Below, piece after piece: positions 33,003 through 40,814 of a DNA stretch of 55,763 nucleotides. How positions within the stretch are numbered: position 1 is the stretch's first letter; each line of letters opens with the position of its first letter. Both the position numbers and the translations under genes were made by a program. The stretch covers positions 1-55,763 of the forward strand of contig CAZSWJ010000007.1 in the NCBI GenBank assembly GCA_964611095.1. Direction: 5' to 3'. Below the pieces are notes generated by a model that ran no database searches, had not been told where the DNA came from, and saw only the letters and a program-made list of their open reading frames with translations. This DNA is from CAZKJL01 sp964611095. Lineage in GTDB: Bacteria; Patescibacteriota; Gracilibacteria; Peribacterales; Peribacteraceae.

Positions 33003-33553
33003 CGCAGAACGATGAACGACGTCATGAGAACATTGACGAAGATCATGACGATGGAATGCAGTGTCGTAGCAACGTTGTACGCACTGAGCGAAAACAACGT
33101 CAGGACATGACGAAGGACGTTCATGGCGTAGAGCACGGGCGTCTCCGTCGCCGGATCCCTCCATGCTTTGCGCAACGTCGGAACAAACGCGATCACATCG
33201 ATGGAGACCACCGTGACGACGGAAAGAGTAGGGTCCTTCGTGATGGCCCACGGAATGAGACCGAGGAGCGCCGCGACGAGAAAGTATGTGTCCTGCCTCC
33301 GAATATGGCGAAACCCGTACCGCAGCGAAAAGAAAAAAATGACGATGGTGAATCCTTCGGCGATGCCCGACGGTATGGAGCCGATGCCGGCTCCTTTCAC
33401 GACCTGCCCGAAAAAAGTCACGGCGGACACGATGGACCACATGAGCCACGTATACGGATGCGGCTGAATTTTGTTCGTGATGACGTCGCGCAAGTACGGC
33501 ACGTTGCCGATGACGGCGAGCGTTGCGGCGATGACGACGAGGAATTGCTGCAT
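32993..33553 (-). CDS. PQ-loop-like membrane protein, unknown
   Basis: 186 residues with about seven helices. Two similar segments, NVPYLRDVITNKIQPHPYTW and FVPTLRKAWRDPATE, resemble the PQ-loop of SWEET/MtN3-type carriers (helix, Pro, polar loop). A small-molecule carrier is possible but unproven. TATAGT (33560-33565) stands 6 bases before the ATG and TTGCGG 16 bases further up, a leaderless promoter that overlaps the stop codon of the upstream AraC-MGMT gene. Confidence 0.75.
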   Translation of the reverse strand: MQQFLVVIAATLAVIGNVPYLRDVITNKIQPHPYTWLMWSIVSAVTFFGQVVKGAGIGSIPSGIAEGFTIVIFFFSLRYGFRHIRRQDTYFLVAALLGLIPWAITKDPTLSVVTVVSIDVIAFVPTLRKAWRDPATETPVLYAMNVLRHVLTLFSLSAYNVATTLHSIVMIFVNVLMTSFIVLRKK

Positions 33554-33560
33554 GATCGCA

Positions 33561-34403
33561 CTATAACCATCGGGCCTCTCGCCGCAAAAGATCGGCCTTC
33601 CTCTCAACGCCCCAGCGATACCCCGACAGTGAACCGTCGGTGCGAATGACGCGGTGGCACGGAATGACCACGGCGATCTTGTTGGCGCCGCACGCCTGGG
33701 CCACGGCACGCACGGCCTTCGGCATGCCGATGTCACGCGCAATATCGGCGTACGTTGCGGTGGAGCCTGCGGGAATTCTCCGGAGCGCCTGCCACACGCG
33801 CTCCTGGAACGCCGTTCCCCGCACGTCGAGCGGCAAATCGAAGGCGTTGTACGGATGCTCCACGAGACCGACGACTTTCGCGACGTGTGACTCGAACGAT
33901 GCATCGGCTCCGATGAGCTCAGCCCGGGGAAACGTATCCTGCAGATCGCGAATCAAGATTTCGGGATCGTCGTGGAGCGTCACGGCACAGATGCCTTTCT
34001 GGGTGGCGGCCACGAGCACGGACCCGAGCGAACATCGCCCGGTCGCAAAGCGGATGATCTCTCCCTTTCCTCCGGCGCGGTACGCCGAAGGCTTCATACC
34101 GAGCGCCTTGGACGACGATTCATAGAACCGCCCGGAGGAAGAGAATCCCGCTTTGACCATGGCGGTCGTGATGCCGGAATTTTGGGACAACTCCTTCCTC
34201 ATGCGCAGGGCGCGCTGCGCCAATGCGTACGCCTTGGGCGTGAGACCGGTGAGTTCCTTGAACGTTCGATGAAAGTGCGAGGGACTCATCCCCGCGTTCT
34301 TTGCCAGAAGGCCAAGAGGAGGTTCTTTGGCGGATTGCTCGATGGCAGCACACGCCTTGGCAACCGCGTTACGGGCCGACGAAAGAGTTTTTGACGTCTT
34401 CAC
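33561..34403 (-). CDS. AraC-type HTH fused to O6-methylguanine-DNA methyltransferase
   Basis: Ada-like repair protein without the N-terminal zinc/methylphosphotriester domain. The AraC HTH comes first (about 20-100: PPLGLLAKNAGMSPSHFHRTFK, ITTAMVKAGFSSSGRFYESSS). The MGMT domain follows, with GTAFQERVWQALRRIPAGST and the acceptor cysteine in VIPCHRV. It repairs O6-alkylguanine once per molecule and may act as a regulator. The start is taken as GTG 34403 because TATACT (34410-34415) lies 6 bases before it; the ATG at 34430 lies upstream of that box. Confidence 0.9.
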   Translation of the reverse strand: MKTSKTLSSARNAVAKACAAIEQSAKEPPLGLLAKNAGMSPSHFHRTFKELTGLTPKAYALAQRALRMRKELSQNSGITTAMVKAGFSSSGRFYESSSKALGMKPSAYRAGGKGEIIRFATGRCSLGSVLVAATQKGICAVTLHDDPEILIRDLQDTFPRAELIGADASFESHVAKVVGLVEHPYNAFDLPLDVRGTAFQERVWQALRRIPAGSTATYADIARDIGMPKAVRAVAQACGANKIAVVIPCHRVIRTDGSLSGYRWGVERKADLLRREARWL

Positions 34404-34461
34404 GGGAGAAGTATAGACCGCCGCCGGCATGCTGCACTCCGTTTCTTGCCATGATCAGCAC

Positions 34462-34490
34462 TTGTCAGAGTGCAGAGGGAGAATCACAAT
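34462..34490 (+). promoter_or_regulatory. Leaderless promoter of the beta-lactamase-like gene
   Basis: TTGTCA (34462-34467), 17 bases, CACAAT (34485-34490), 7 bases before ATG 34498. Confidence 0.6.
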
Positions 34491-34497
34491 CCAGGGC

Positions 34498-35517
34498 ATG
34501 AACTGTTCGGGTGCCAGCGGAAACTCGCTACTTCGGCTTTGCCTGGGATGCTTCGTCGCCGGGCTTCTCGCATTCTGGCTGTTGCAGCAAACCTGGCTCA
34601 TCGTGGGACCGTGTCACTGGAAGTACGACATGCTGAGTCCGAACGTTCGCTGCAAGGAGGCGGTGGAACAGGGCGAGTGGGACTATGAAGACCTCCGCAG
34701 CGCCTTGTTGCGCAAGAAGACCGAGCTCAAGGACGCGGGAACGGTATCGCATATTTCGGTCTACTTCCGCGATCTGACGCACGGACCGCGCTTCGGCATC
34801 GGTGAATATGATGCTTTCCAGCCCGCAAGCCTCCTCAAACTTCCGGTGCTCATCGCATTCTTGCACGAAGCGGACCGCAATCCGGCCATTCTGACGAAAA
34901 CTCTGTCATTCACCGGTGCGCTGAAGATCAATCCGAACGTGGAAGAGTCCGACGAAACGATTCTGCCGAATACGGGATACTCCATTCGGGAGCTCCTGAC
35001 GAAAATGATCGTGTACTCGGACAATTACTCGTACACGTTGCTCATGCAAGAGCTGAATAGGACTCCGCCGGTCACGACATATCACACGTTCCAGGATTTG
35101 GGCGTACTTCGGATGATGACGACGCTCGATGCGGACTATGTGTCCATCCAATCGTACGCGAACTTGTTCGCGGTGCTGTATGGCACGGGATACTTGTCGC
35201 GGGACATGTCGCAATTCGCACTCGATCTTTTGTCGCATGCGACCTACGAGGACGGATTGGTCGCGGGAGTGCCGCGCGGAACGACCGTGGCACACAAATT
35301 CGGTCATCGCGTCCTGGAGGGGCAGGACAGCCAACTTCACGACTGCGGCATCATTTATCATCCGTCCACGACGTATCTGCTCTGCGTCATGACGAGCGGT
35401 CCCGATCTGAAAAGCGAAGCCTCCGCCATCGCCGAGGTATCACGCATCGTCTACGAGAAGGTGTCGGCTCTCAACGTCGACGATGCCAACGACGTCACGG
35501 TGACAAACGGGCGATAG
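34498..35517 (+). CDS. Membrane-anchored class A beta-lactamase-fold serine hydrolase
   Basis: 339 residues: a short N-terminal membrane anchor (about 12-32, LCLGCFVAGLLAFWLLQ) and an extracellular beta-lactamase2-type domain. The three active-site motifs are recognisable: S-x-x-K as SLLKLPVLIAFL, SDN as YSDNYSYTLL, and a K-T-G equivalent as HKFGH. The family holds beta-lactamases and serine peptidases. The altered third motif and the membrane anchor suggest a cell-wall hydrolase rather than antibiotic resistance, but that is not decidable here. ATG 34498 fits the leaderless promoter. Confidence 0.85.
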   Translation: MNCSGASGNSLLRLCLGCFVAGLLAFWLLQQTWLIVGPCHWKYDMLSPNVRCKEAVEQGEWDYEDLRSALLRKKTELKDAGTVSHISVYFRDLTHGPRFGIGEYDAFQPASLLKLPVLIAFLHEADRNPAILTKTLSFTGALKINPNVEESDETILPNTGYSIRELLTKMIVYSDNYSYTLLMQELNRTPPVTTYHTFQDLGVLRMMTTLDADYVSIQSYANLFAVLYGTGYLSRDMSQFALDLLSHATYEDGLVAGVPRGTTVAHKFGHRVLEGQDSQLHDCGIIYHPSTTYLLCVMTSGPDLKSEASAIAEVSRIVYEKVSALNVDDANDVTVTNGR

Positions 35518-35532
35518 GGCGAAAATGACCCG

Positions 35533-35560
35533 TTGACTTTCGTCGTGGCGCGACTATACT
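35533..35560 (+). promoter_or_regulatory. csoR operon promoter
   Basis: TTGACT (35533-35538), 16 bases, TATACT (35555-35560), then a C-rich stretch (ACCCGTACCCCCTACCCCTA) up to the csoR ATG. CsoR operators are GC-tract palindromes. Here the C-tracts are clear but the matching G-tract half is not, so the operator is only tentative. Confidence 0.7.
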
Positions 35561-35583
35561 ACCCGTACCCCCTACCCCTAACT

Positions 35584-35853
35584 ATGCGAGCCGACTATAA
35601 AATCAAAGCGCTGGAAGGAATGAAACGGCTGGAAGGCCTGACGAAAAAAGTGCGCACGATGATCGAACAAGACGAATACTGTCCCCACATCCTGGAGAAC
35701 CTGTTGGCCATGAACGGCCACATCAAGCACGTTCAGGGAAAAGTCCTGGAAAGCCACTTGCACACGTGCGTTCAAGAAAAAATCAAAAAAGAAAAGGATT
35801 ACGACGCATTCATTGCGGACATCATCCGCACCATCGGCCTCTCCGGTCGGTGA
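35584..35853 (+). CDS. csoR: CsoR-family copper-sensing repressor
   Basis: 89-residue all-helical DUF156 repressor. The copper-binding triad fits the CsoR spacing exactly: Cys33 (EYCPHIL), His58 (ESHLH) and Cys62 (HTCV), separated by 25 and 4 residues. Copper binding releases the promoter DNA. The next genes encode a Met-rich DUF305 protein and a copper ATPase, which supports copper rather than another CsoR/RcnR ligand. Confidence 0.92.
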   Translation: MRADYKIKALEGMKRLEGLTKKVRTMIEQDEYCPHILENLLAMNGHIKHVQGKVLESHLHTCVQEKIKKEKDYDAFIADIIRTIGLSGR

Positions 35854-35881
35854 TTTTTATTTCATTTTTCCCCCCATTCAT

Positions 35882-36460
35882 ATGATGAATACGATGACCT
35901 CCTCGGGCCCTGCCCTGGGCTTCGGTACCCTCGCCCTGGTGCACTTCCTCGCAGCGACGGCATTCTCCATCGGCATATTGTTTTTCATTCTCTACGCCTA
36001 CAAATCCTTCACGGCCGCTCAACTGAAGAGCTGGGCGCTGTGGCTCACCGTCGGCGGCCTTGTTGCGGCCGTGCTGACCATGGGCGCCATGCACGGAACA
36101 TCGTGGACGAAGGGGAAGCGTGTCATGATGGAAAGCTCCGGCATGATGCACATGGGCATGATGGATGACGATGATGACGATACCGGATCGTCCCGCGGCA
36201 TGATGATGCAAGACGGCATGGACATGTCCATGAACGGCATGACGACCATGCTCAAAGGAAAGACGGGCGACGACTTCGACGCCGCGTTCCTGGAAATGAT
36301 GATCCCCCACCACCAGGGAGCGATCGATATGGCGAAACTCGCACTCACGAACGCCAAACACGATGAAGTGAAGAACATGGCTCGCAGCATCATGAATGCA
36401 CAACAAAGGGAAATCGACGAGATGAACGTATGGATGCAAAACTGGGGCTACGCGAAATAA
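35882..36460 (+). CDS. DUF305 protein with Met/His-rich metal-binding segment
   Basis: 192 residues: two membrane helices (about 15-40 and 50-70), a Met- and Asp-rich stretch (about 80-120: MMHMGMMDDDDDD, MMMQDGMDMSMNGM) and a C-terminal DUF305 four-helix domain with EMMIPHHQGAIDMAKLAL. DUF305 proteins often travel with copper genes. The methionines fit Cu(I) binding outside the cytoplasm, so a copper store or chaperone for the ATPase is likely. It has no Shine-Dalgarno and is closed by a strong hairpin before the ATPase gene. Confidence 0.88.
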   Translation: MMNTMTSSGPALGFGTLALVHFLAATAFSIGILFFILYAYKSFTAAQLKSWALWLTVGGLVAAVLTMGAMHGTSWTKGKRVMMESSGMMHMGMMDDDDDDTGSSRGMMMQDGMDMSMNGMTTMLKGKTGDDFDAAFLEMMIPHHQGAIDMAKLALTNAKHDEVKNMARSIMNAQQREIDEMNVWMQNWGYAK

Positions 36461-36468
36461 ACATGTCT

Positions 36469-36499
36469 GAGGGGTCGCGAAACCGACCCCTCTTCTTTT
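36469..36499 (+). terminator. Terminator after the DUF305 gene
   Basis: GAGGGGTC (36469-36476) pairs with GACCCCTC (36485-36492), followed by TTCTTTT. It lies between the DUF305 gene and the copper ATPase, so the ATPase is expressed by read-through or from an unseen promoter. Confidence 0.85.
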
Positions 36500-36519
36500 G
36501 ATTCCTTACGATCCCGGTC

Positions 36520-38811
36520 ATGGCCACGAATTCCTGCTGTCACGCCCATACGCCGAACAAAACTTCCGTGGCACACGTTGCGGGACAGGAATACACGTGC
36601 CCCATGCACCCGGAAGTCCTGCAAAACGTACCGGGCGCGTGCCCGGATTGCGGCATGGCCCTGGAGCCGATGCACATCGGACTCGTGCAAACGAAAACGC
36701 AGTACACGTGCCCCATGCACCCCGAGATCGTGCGAGACGAGCCGGGCTCCTGCCCCATCTGCGGCATGGCGCTGGAACCGATGACGGTGACGTTGGAAGA
36801 AGAAAATCCGGAACTCAAGGACATGAGCCGCCGTTTTTGGATCGGCACGATCTTCGCCGTGCCGTTGGTCGCACTGGCGATGTTGGAGAGCCTGCTTCCC
36901 GAGGGTATCGCCTTCGCGCTGCCGTGGACGGAATTCATCCTGGCAACGCCCGTCGTGCTGTGGTGCGGATGGCCGGTCCTGGAACGCGGATGGATATCGC
37001 TTCGGACCCGGAAGCTCAACATGTTCACGCTCATCGGCATCGGCGTCGTCGTCGCATATGCGTACAGTCTGGTGGCGATTCTGATGCCGGGCGTTTTTCC
37101 CGCATCATTCCACAATCACCACGGTCAGGTGGGACGGTACTTCGAAGTGGCGGCGGCCATCACCGTGCTGGTCCTCCTGGGACAAGTGCTGGAACTGCGG
37201 GCGCGCAACAAGACGAACAAGGCGATCAAGTCGCTGCTGGGCCTGACGCCGAAAACCGCACGCCGCATCCGTCCCGATGGAACGGAATCCGACGTGGCAC
37301 TGGACGATGTCAAACCCGGCGACATGCTGCGCGTGCGTCCGGGCGAAAAGGTGCCCGTCGACGGCGTCATCACGGAAGGCGGCGGATCGATCGACGAATC
37401 CATGATCACGGGCGAATCGTTGCCGACGGAAAAACGTACGAATGACCGCGTCATCGGCGGAACGCTCAACGGCACGGGCGGATTCGTCATGCGGGCGGAA
37501 AAAGTGGGAAGCGAAACGCTGCTCGCGCACATCGTCCGACTCGTGAGCGAAGCTCAGCGCAGCCGCGCGCCGATTCAGAGACTCGCGGACGTGGTGTCGG
37601 GATACTTCGTTCCTGCCGTCGTCGCGGTCTCTGCGATCACCTTTTTCGTCTGGTTGCACTACGGACCGGAGCCTTCGCTGGCGTACGCCCTCGTCAATGC
37701 GGTCTCCGTGCTCATCATCGCGTGCCCGTGTGCGCTGGGGCTCGCCACACCCATGTCCATTACGGTGGGCGTGGGCAAAGGTGCTCAGCTCGGCGTGCTC
37801 ATCAAGAATGCCGAGGCACTGGAAATCATGGAAAAAGTGGACACCTTGGTCGTCGATAAGACCGGAACGTTGACCGAAGGAAAACCTCGATTGGCATCAG
37901 TACAAACACTGAGCCAAGCATCGGAAGAAGAAATTCTGAAGCTGGCGGCGAGCATCGAAGTCGGCAGCGAGCACCCGCTTGCGGCAGCCATCGTCGCGGG
38001 AGCGAAGGAGCGCGGCATTGCGCCGTCGAAGGCACTGGATTTCGAATCCCTCACGGGTCGCGGCATTCGCGGCATCGTGGACGGTCGCACCATCGTTCTG
38101 GGAAATCAGCTCATGCTCGAAGAGCTCGGCATGAATGTCGGCGATCTTCACGCGAAAGCGGAAGTCCTGCGAGAGGAAGGACAAACCGTGATGTTCCTGG
38201 CGGCGGACGGAAAGATCGTGGGAATGCTCGGAGTCGCGGATCCCGTGAAAGCATCGGCGGCCGAAGCCATTCGTTCGCTGGAGAGAGACGGCGTGCACAT
38301 CGTCATGTCGACCGGAGACAACCGTACGACCGCGATGGCCGTCGCGAAAAAACTGGGGCTGCATGACGTGGAAGCCGGCGTTCTTCCGGAACGAAAGAAC
38401 GAGGTGGTGAAACGATTGCAGTCGGAGGGGCACGTCGTCGCCATGGCCGGCGACGGCATCAATGACGCTCCGGCCCTCGCGCAAGCTCAGATCGGCATCG
38501 CCATGGGAACGGGAACCGACATCGCTATGGAGAGCGCGGGAATCACGCTGGTGAAAGGAGATTTGCGCGGCATTGTCCGGGCACGAAAGCTGAGCCGCGC
38601 GACGATGCGAAACATCAGGCAGAACCTGTTCTTCGCCTTCGTGTACAACGCACTCGGCGTTCCCGTCGCATCGGGCATTCTGTATCCGTTCACGGGCATG
38701 CTCCTGAGTCCCATGCTCGCCGCCGCGGCGATGAGCCTGAGCTCGGTCTCGGTCATCGGCAATGCGCTGCGATTGGGATGGTTTTCGGATCAGGAGCGCG
38801 AGGTACGGTAA
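36520..38811 (+). CDS. copA: P1B-type copper-translocating ATPase
   Basis: 763-residue metal-exporting P-type ATPase. The N-terminus has a Cys/His tag (SCCHAH) and two tandem heavy-metal-binding modules of the form YTCPMHPE..CPxCGMALEPM (about 25-50 and 62-88) instead of the usual GMxCxxC ferredoxin-like domain. Then come eight membrane helices with the CPC motif in ACPCALGLATP, the phosphorylation site DKTGTLTEG, HP in GSEHPLAAA, and MAGDGINDAPAL. The role is Cu(I) export, consistent with csoR upstream. Silver transport is also possible. Confidence 0.93.
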   Translation: MATNSCCHAHTPNKTSVAHVAGQEYTCPMHPEVLQNVPGACPDCGMALEPMHIGLVQTKTQYTCPMHPEIVRDEPGSCPICGMALEPMTVTLEEENPELKDMSRRFWIGTIFAVPLVALAMLESLLPEGIAFALPWTEFILATPVVLWCGWPVLERGWISLRTRKLNMFTLIGIGVVVAYAYSLVAILMPGVFPASFHNHHGQVGRYFEVAAAITVLVLLGQVLELRARNKTNKAIKSLLGLTPKTARRIRPDGTESDVALDDVKPGDMLRVRPGEKVPVDGVITEGGGSIDESMITGESLPTEKRTNDRVIGGTLNGTGGFVMRAEKVGSETLLAHIVRLVSEAQRSRAPIQRLADVVSGYFVPAVVAVSAITFFVWLHYGPEPSLAYALVNAVSVLIIACPCALGLATPMSITVGVGKGAQLGVLIKNAEALEIMEKVDTLVVDKTGTLTEGKPRLASVQTLSQASEEEILKLAASIEVGSEHPLAAAIVAGAKERGIAPSKALDFESLTGRGIRGIVDGRTIVLGNQLMLEELGMNVGDLHAKAEVLREEGQTVMFLAADGKIVGMLGVADPVKASAAEAIRSLERDGVHIVMSTGDNRTTAMAVAKKLGLHDVEAGVLPERKNEVVKRLQSEGHVVAMAGDGINDAPALAQAQIGIAMGTGTDIAMESAGITLVKGDLRGIVRARKLSRATMRNIRQNLFFAFVYNALGVPVASGILYPFTGMLLSPMLAAAAMSLSSVSVIGNALRLGWFSDQEREVR

Positions 38812-38854
38812 AAAATGAGATGAAAACGAGACCGTGCGGCGTTATCATCCATGC

Positions 38855-39130
38855 ATGTCGACGACGAAATTTCTGCTCTCGATCCTCATCGCGGCACTCG
38901 GTCTCGGTGCAAGCGCCCCTGCCGCACTGGCCGTGAACAGCGGCACCTGGCCGTACTACTCGGGCAGCTTCCCGCACGGCGTATGGGAGGATCAGTTCGC
39001 CACGCATTACTACAACGGCGGTTATCCGAACTGGCAGTACTCGCTCTACTACCCGTACGGCTACCTGCGACAAACGTACTACTACCATTATTATCCGTAC
39101 ACGTACGGCGTACCGCGGTATCGGAGGTAA
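38855..39130 (+). CDS. Small secreted tyrosine-rich protein
   Basis: 91 residues: a signal peptide (MSTTKFLLSILIAALGLGAS, cleavage likely after PAALA), then a mature peptide of about 60 residues with roughly a third Tyr, ending PYTYGVPRYRR. The composition resembles adhesive or matrix proteins, but no family is known. TATCAT (38843-38848) lies 6 bases before ATG 38855, a leaderless promoter; the ATG at 38851 is in another frame. It is monocistronic. Confidence 0.8.
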   Translation: MSTTKFLLSILIAALGLGASAPAALAVNSGTWPYYSGSFPHGVWEDQFATHYYNGGYPNWQYSLYYPYGYLRQTYYYHYYPYTYGVPRYRR

Positions 39131-39138
39131 GCCTGACG

Positions 39139-39167
39139 TTGCCGAAGCACGATTGATCGCGGATAAT
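39139..39167 (+). promoter_or_regulatory. Promoter of the 39194 gene
   Basis: TTGCCG (39139-39144), 17 bases, GATAAT (39162-39167). The leader to ATG 39194 is about 20 bases. Confidence 0.55.
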
Positions 39168-39193
39168 CGTCCCATCCTCTTCCCCTCTCACCG

Positions 39194-39748
39194 ATGGACA
39201 CCGTCACACCGACCACGCACTCCAAGTCAAAAATGATCTGGTATGTCGTGGGAGCATTGCTTGTTCTCATGGTGGGATGCGCCGCCATCGGAAGCATCGG
39301 CAGCAAGATGGCCGAGAAGACGATGGAAGGCGTCATGGAACGGGCCAGCGGCGGCAAAGCCAAGGTGGATCTGAAGGATGACGGCACGATGGAAGTGAAG
39401 ACCGCCGAAGGAACCATGAAGGTGGGCAGCGCCACGGTGCCGGAGGAATGGCCCAAGGATGCGCCCGTCTACCCCGGTGCGACCGCCAGCTACTCGGCCA
39501 CGATGAACGGATCCGAGGGCAAGCAAGGCTTGGCCTTGGTGCTCATGACCACGGACACGCAAGAAGCCGTTGCCACGTACTACAAAACCGAGCTCGTGAA
39601 ACAGGGCTGGACCATGGACGGCACGATGCAGGGCGGCGGCACCACGATCCTCACGGCCACGAAGGACACCCGCACGTTCTCCGCAGCCATCACCGAAACG
39701 GACGGCCAGACGGCCATCACCATCGGTGTGGAGATGGGGGCGAAGTAA
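39194..39748 (+). CDS. Membrane-anchored protein of unknown function
   Basis: 184 residues: a short cytoplasmic start, one membrane helix (about 14-36, MIWYVVGALLVLMVGCAAI), then an extracytoplasmic part. That part ends in a domain with VPEEWPKDAPVYPGATASYS, ATYYKTELVKQGWTM and a beta-rich C-terminus. The pattern resembles small surface proteins seen across candidate phyla, but I cannot name the family. The convergent response regulator ends 6 bases away. Confidence 0.75.
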   Translation: MDTVTPTTHSKSKMIWYVVGALLVLMVGCAAIGSIGSKMAEKTMEGVMERASGGKAKVDLKDDGTMEVKTAEGTMKVGSATVPEEWPKDAPVYPGATASYSATMNGSEGKQGLALVLMTTDTQEAVATYYKTELVKQGWTMDGTMQGGGTTILTATKDTRTFSAAITETDGQTAITIGVEMGAK

Positions 39749-39754
39749 AGAAGG

Positions 39755-40135
39755 CTACGCGGCGACCGCGAGGTACTGCTGAACCTTGTTCACCAGATCG
39801 TGGAGCGCGATGGAGCGCTTGAGCAGGTACTCCTGCACGATGGAGTACTCGCGGCACTGCTCGCGGTACTCGTCTTTGTCGTAGTTCGTGATGACGAGAA
39901 CCGGAGATTTATGATCGCGGTCGTGCAGATGCTTGAGCACGGCGAATCCGTCGGCTTTCGGTACGCGGAGGTCGAGCAGAATAAGGTCCGGAAGATCGCG
40001 ATCGATGAACCCGATGGCCTCGATGCCGTCCTCGGCACTCACGACACGGAGGTCGTGGTCCTTCATTTCCAATTCCATTTCGATGAGCTTGGTCAGAACG
40101 TTGTCGTCATCGACGATGAGCACGCGTTTTCCCAT
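39755..40135 (-). CDS. Single-domain response regulator (CheY-like)
   Basis: 126-residue receiver domain without an output domain. The acidic pocket is D9-D11 (VDDDN), the phosphoacceptor Asp55 (LILLDLRVP), with Thr83 (VITNYD) and Lys106 (YLLKRSI) in the standard switch positions. All phosphorelay residues are intact. No histidine kinase is in the window, so the partner is unknown. It has its own promoter at 40167-40195 and lies downstream of the FMN reductase gene on the same strand. Confidence 0.92.
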   Translation of the reverse strand: MGKRVLIVDDDNVLTKLIEMELEMKDHDLRVVSAEDGIEAIGFIDRDLPDLILLDLRVPKADGFAVLKHLHDRDHKSPVLVITNYDKDEYREQCREYSIVQEYLLKRSIALHDLVNKVQQYLAVAA

Positions 40136-40166
40136 GGGTTGTGTGTGTGAGGAAATATATTTTTAT

Positions 40167-40195
40167 TATTATACTATAAAATTAGTATTTTAGCA
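40167..40195 (-). promoter_or_regulatory. Promoter of the response regulator gene
   Basis: Minus strand: TTGCTA (40190-40195), 17 bases, consensus TATAAT (40167-40172), in an AT-rich block similar to the one at 25845-25870. The leader is about 25 bases. Confidence 0.75.
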
Positions 40196-40214
40196 ATAAC
40201 TACCTTCTCGGCAA

Positions 40215-40769
40215 CTACCTGAGCTTCTTGGCCCACGCTACGAGCGCCGTGAGCATTTCACTCAGTTTTTCTTTCGTTTTGGGATCCGTGAGCTCGCCCT
40301 TGGCGTCGAATTTTTCAGCGGCTCCCGTGACGATGATTTCGGGACGGTTGAGAAGCTGCACGTTGAGGCCGGGCCCGAGAATTTGACGGAGATGGTACTG
40401 AGCGCGGGACGAGCCCATGAGCCCCGAGGACGTGCCGATGATGGCGACGGGCTTTCCATCCAAGCTGTTTTGTCCGTACGGACGCGAGAGCCAGTCGATG
40501 GCGTTCTTGAGAACGCCGGGCACCGAGTAGTTGTACTCCGGCGTTGCGAACACGACGGCATCGGCATTTTTGACGGCCTCTTTGAACGCCTTCACCGCGA
40601 CGGGCATGGTCATTTCATCGTCTTGGTTGAAGAGCGGAAGCGCGGAGATATCGAGCGTGACGAACTCGGTTCCCGCAGGCGCCAAAGCAGCGGTCGCTCT
40701 GAGGAGTGACTTGTTGAACGAGCCTTTGCGGAGGCTTCCGACGATGCCGACGATCGTGAAGGACGACAT
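40215..40769 (-). CDS. NAD(P)H-dependent FMN reductase (quinone/chromate reductase type)
   Basis: 184-residue flavodoxin-like enzyme. It has the phosphate loop GIVGSLRKGSFNKSLLRA and the FMN motif TPEYNYSVPGVLKNAIDWLSRP, both typical of the FMN_red (YieF/AzoR-related) family. It likely reduces quinones or xenobiotics with two electrons. The start 40769 (MSSFTIVG) is set by homology. A weak -10 lies directly upstream. Confidence 0.92.
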   Translation of the reverse strand: MSSFTIVGIVGSLRKGSFNKSLLRATAALAPAGTEFVTLDISALPLFNQDDEMTMPVAVKAFKEAVKNADAVVFATPEYNYSVPGVLKNAIDWLSRPYGQNSLDGKPVAIIGTSSGLMGSSRAQYHLRQILGPGLNVQLLNRPEIIVTGAAEKFDAKGELTDPKTKEKLSEMLTALVAWAKKLR

Positions 40770-40814
40770 GCATGAACCATCCTCCCGAAGCCGCACAAAG
40801 TAAAGCTGCGGGAA

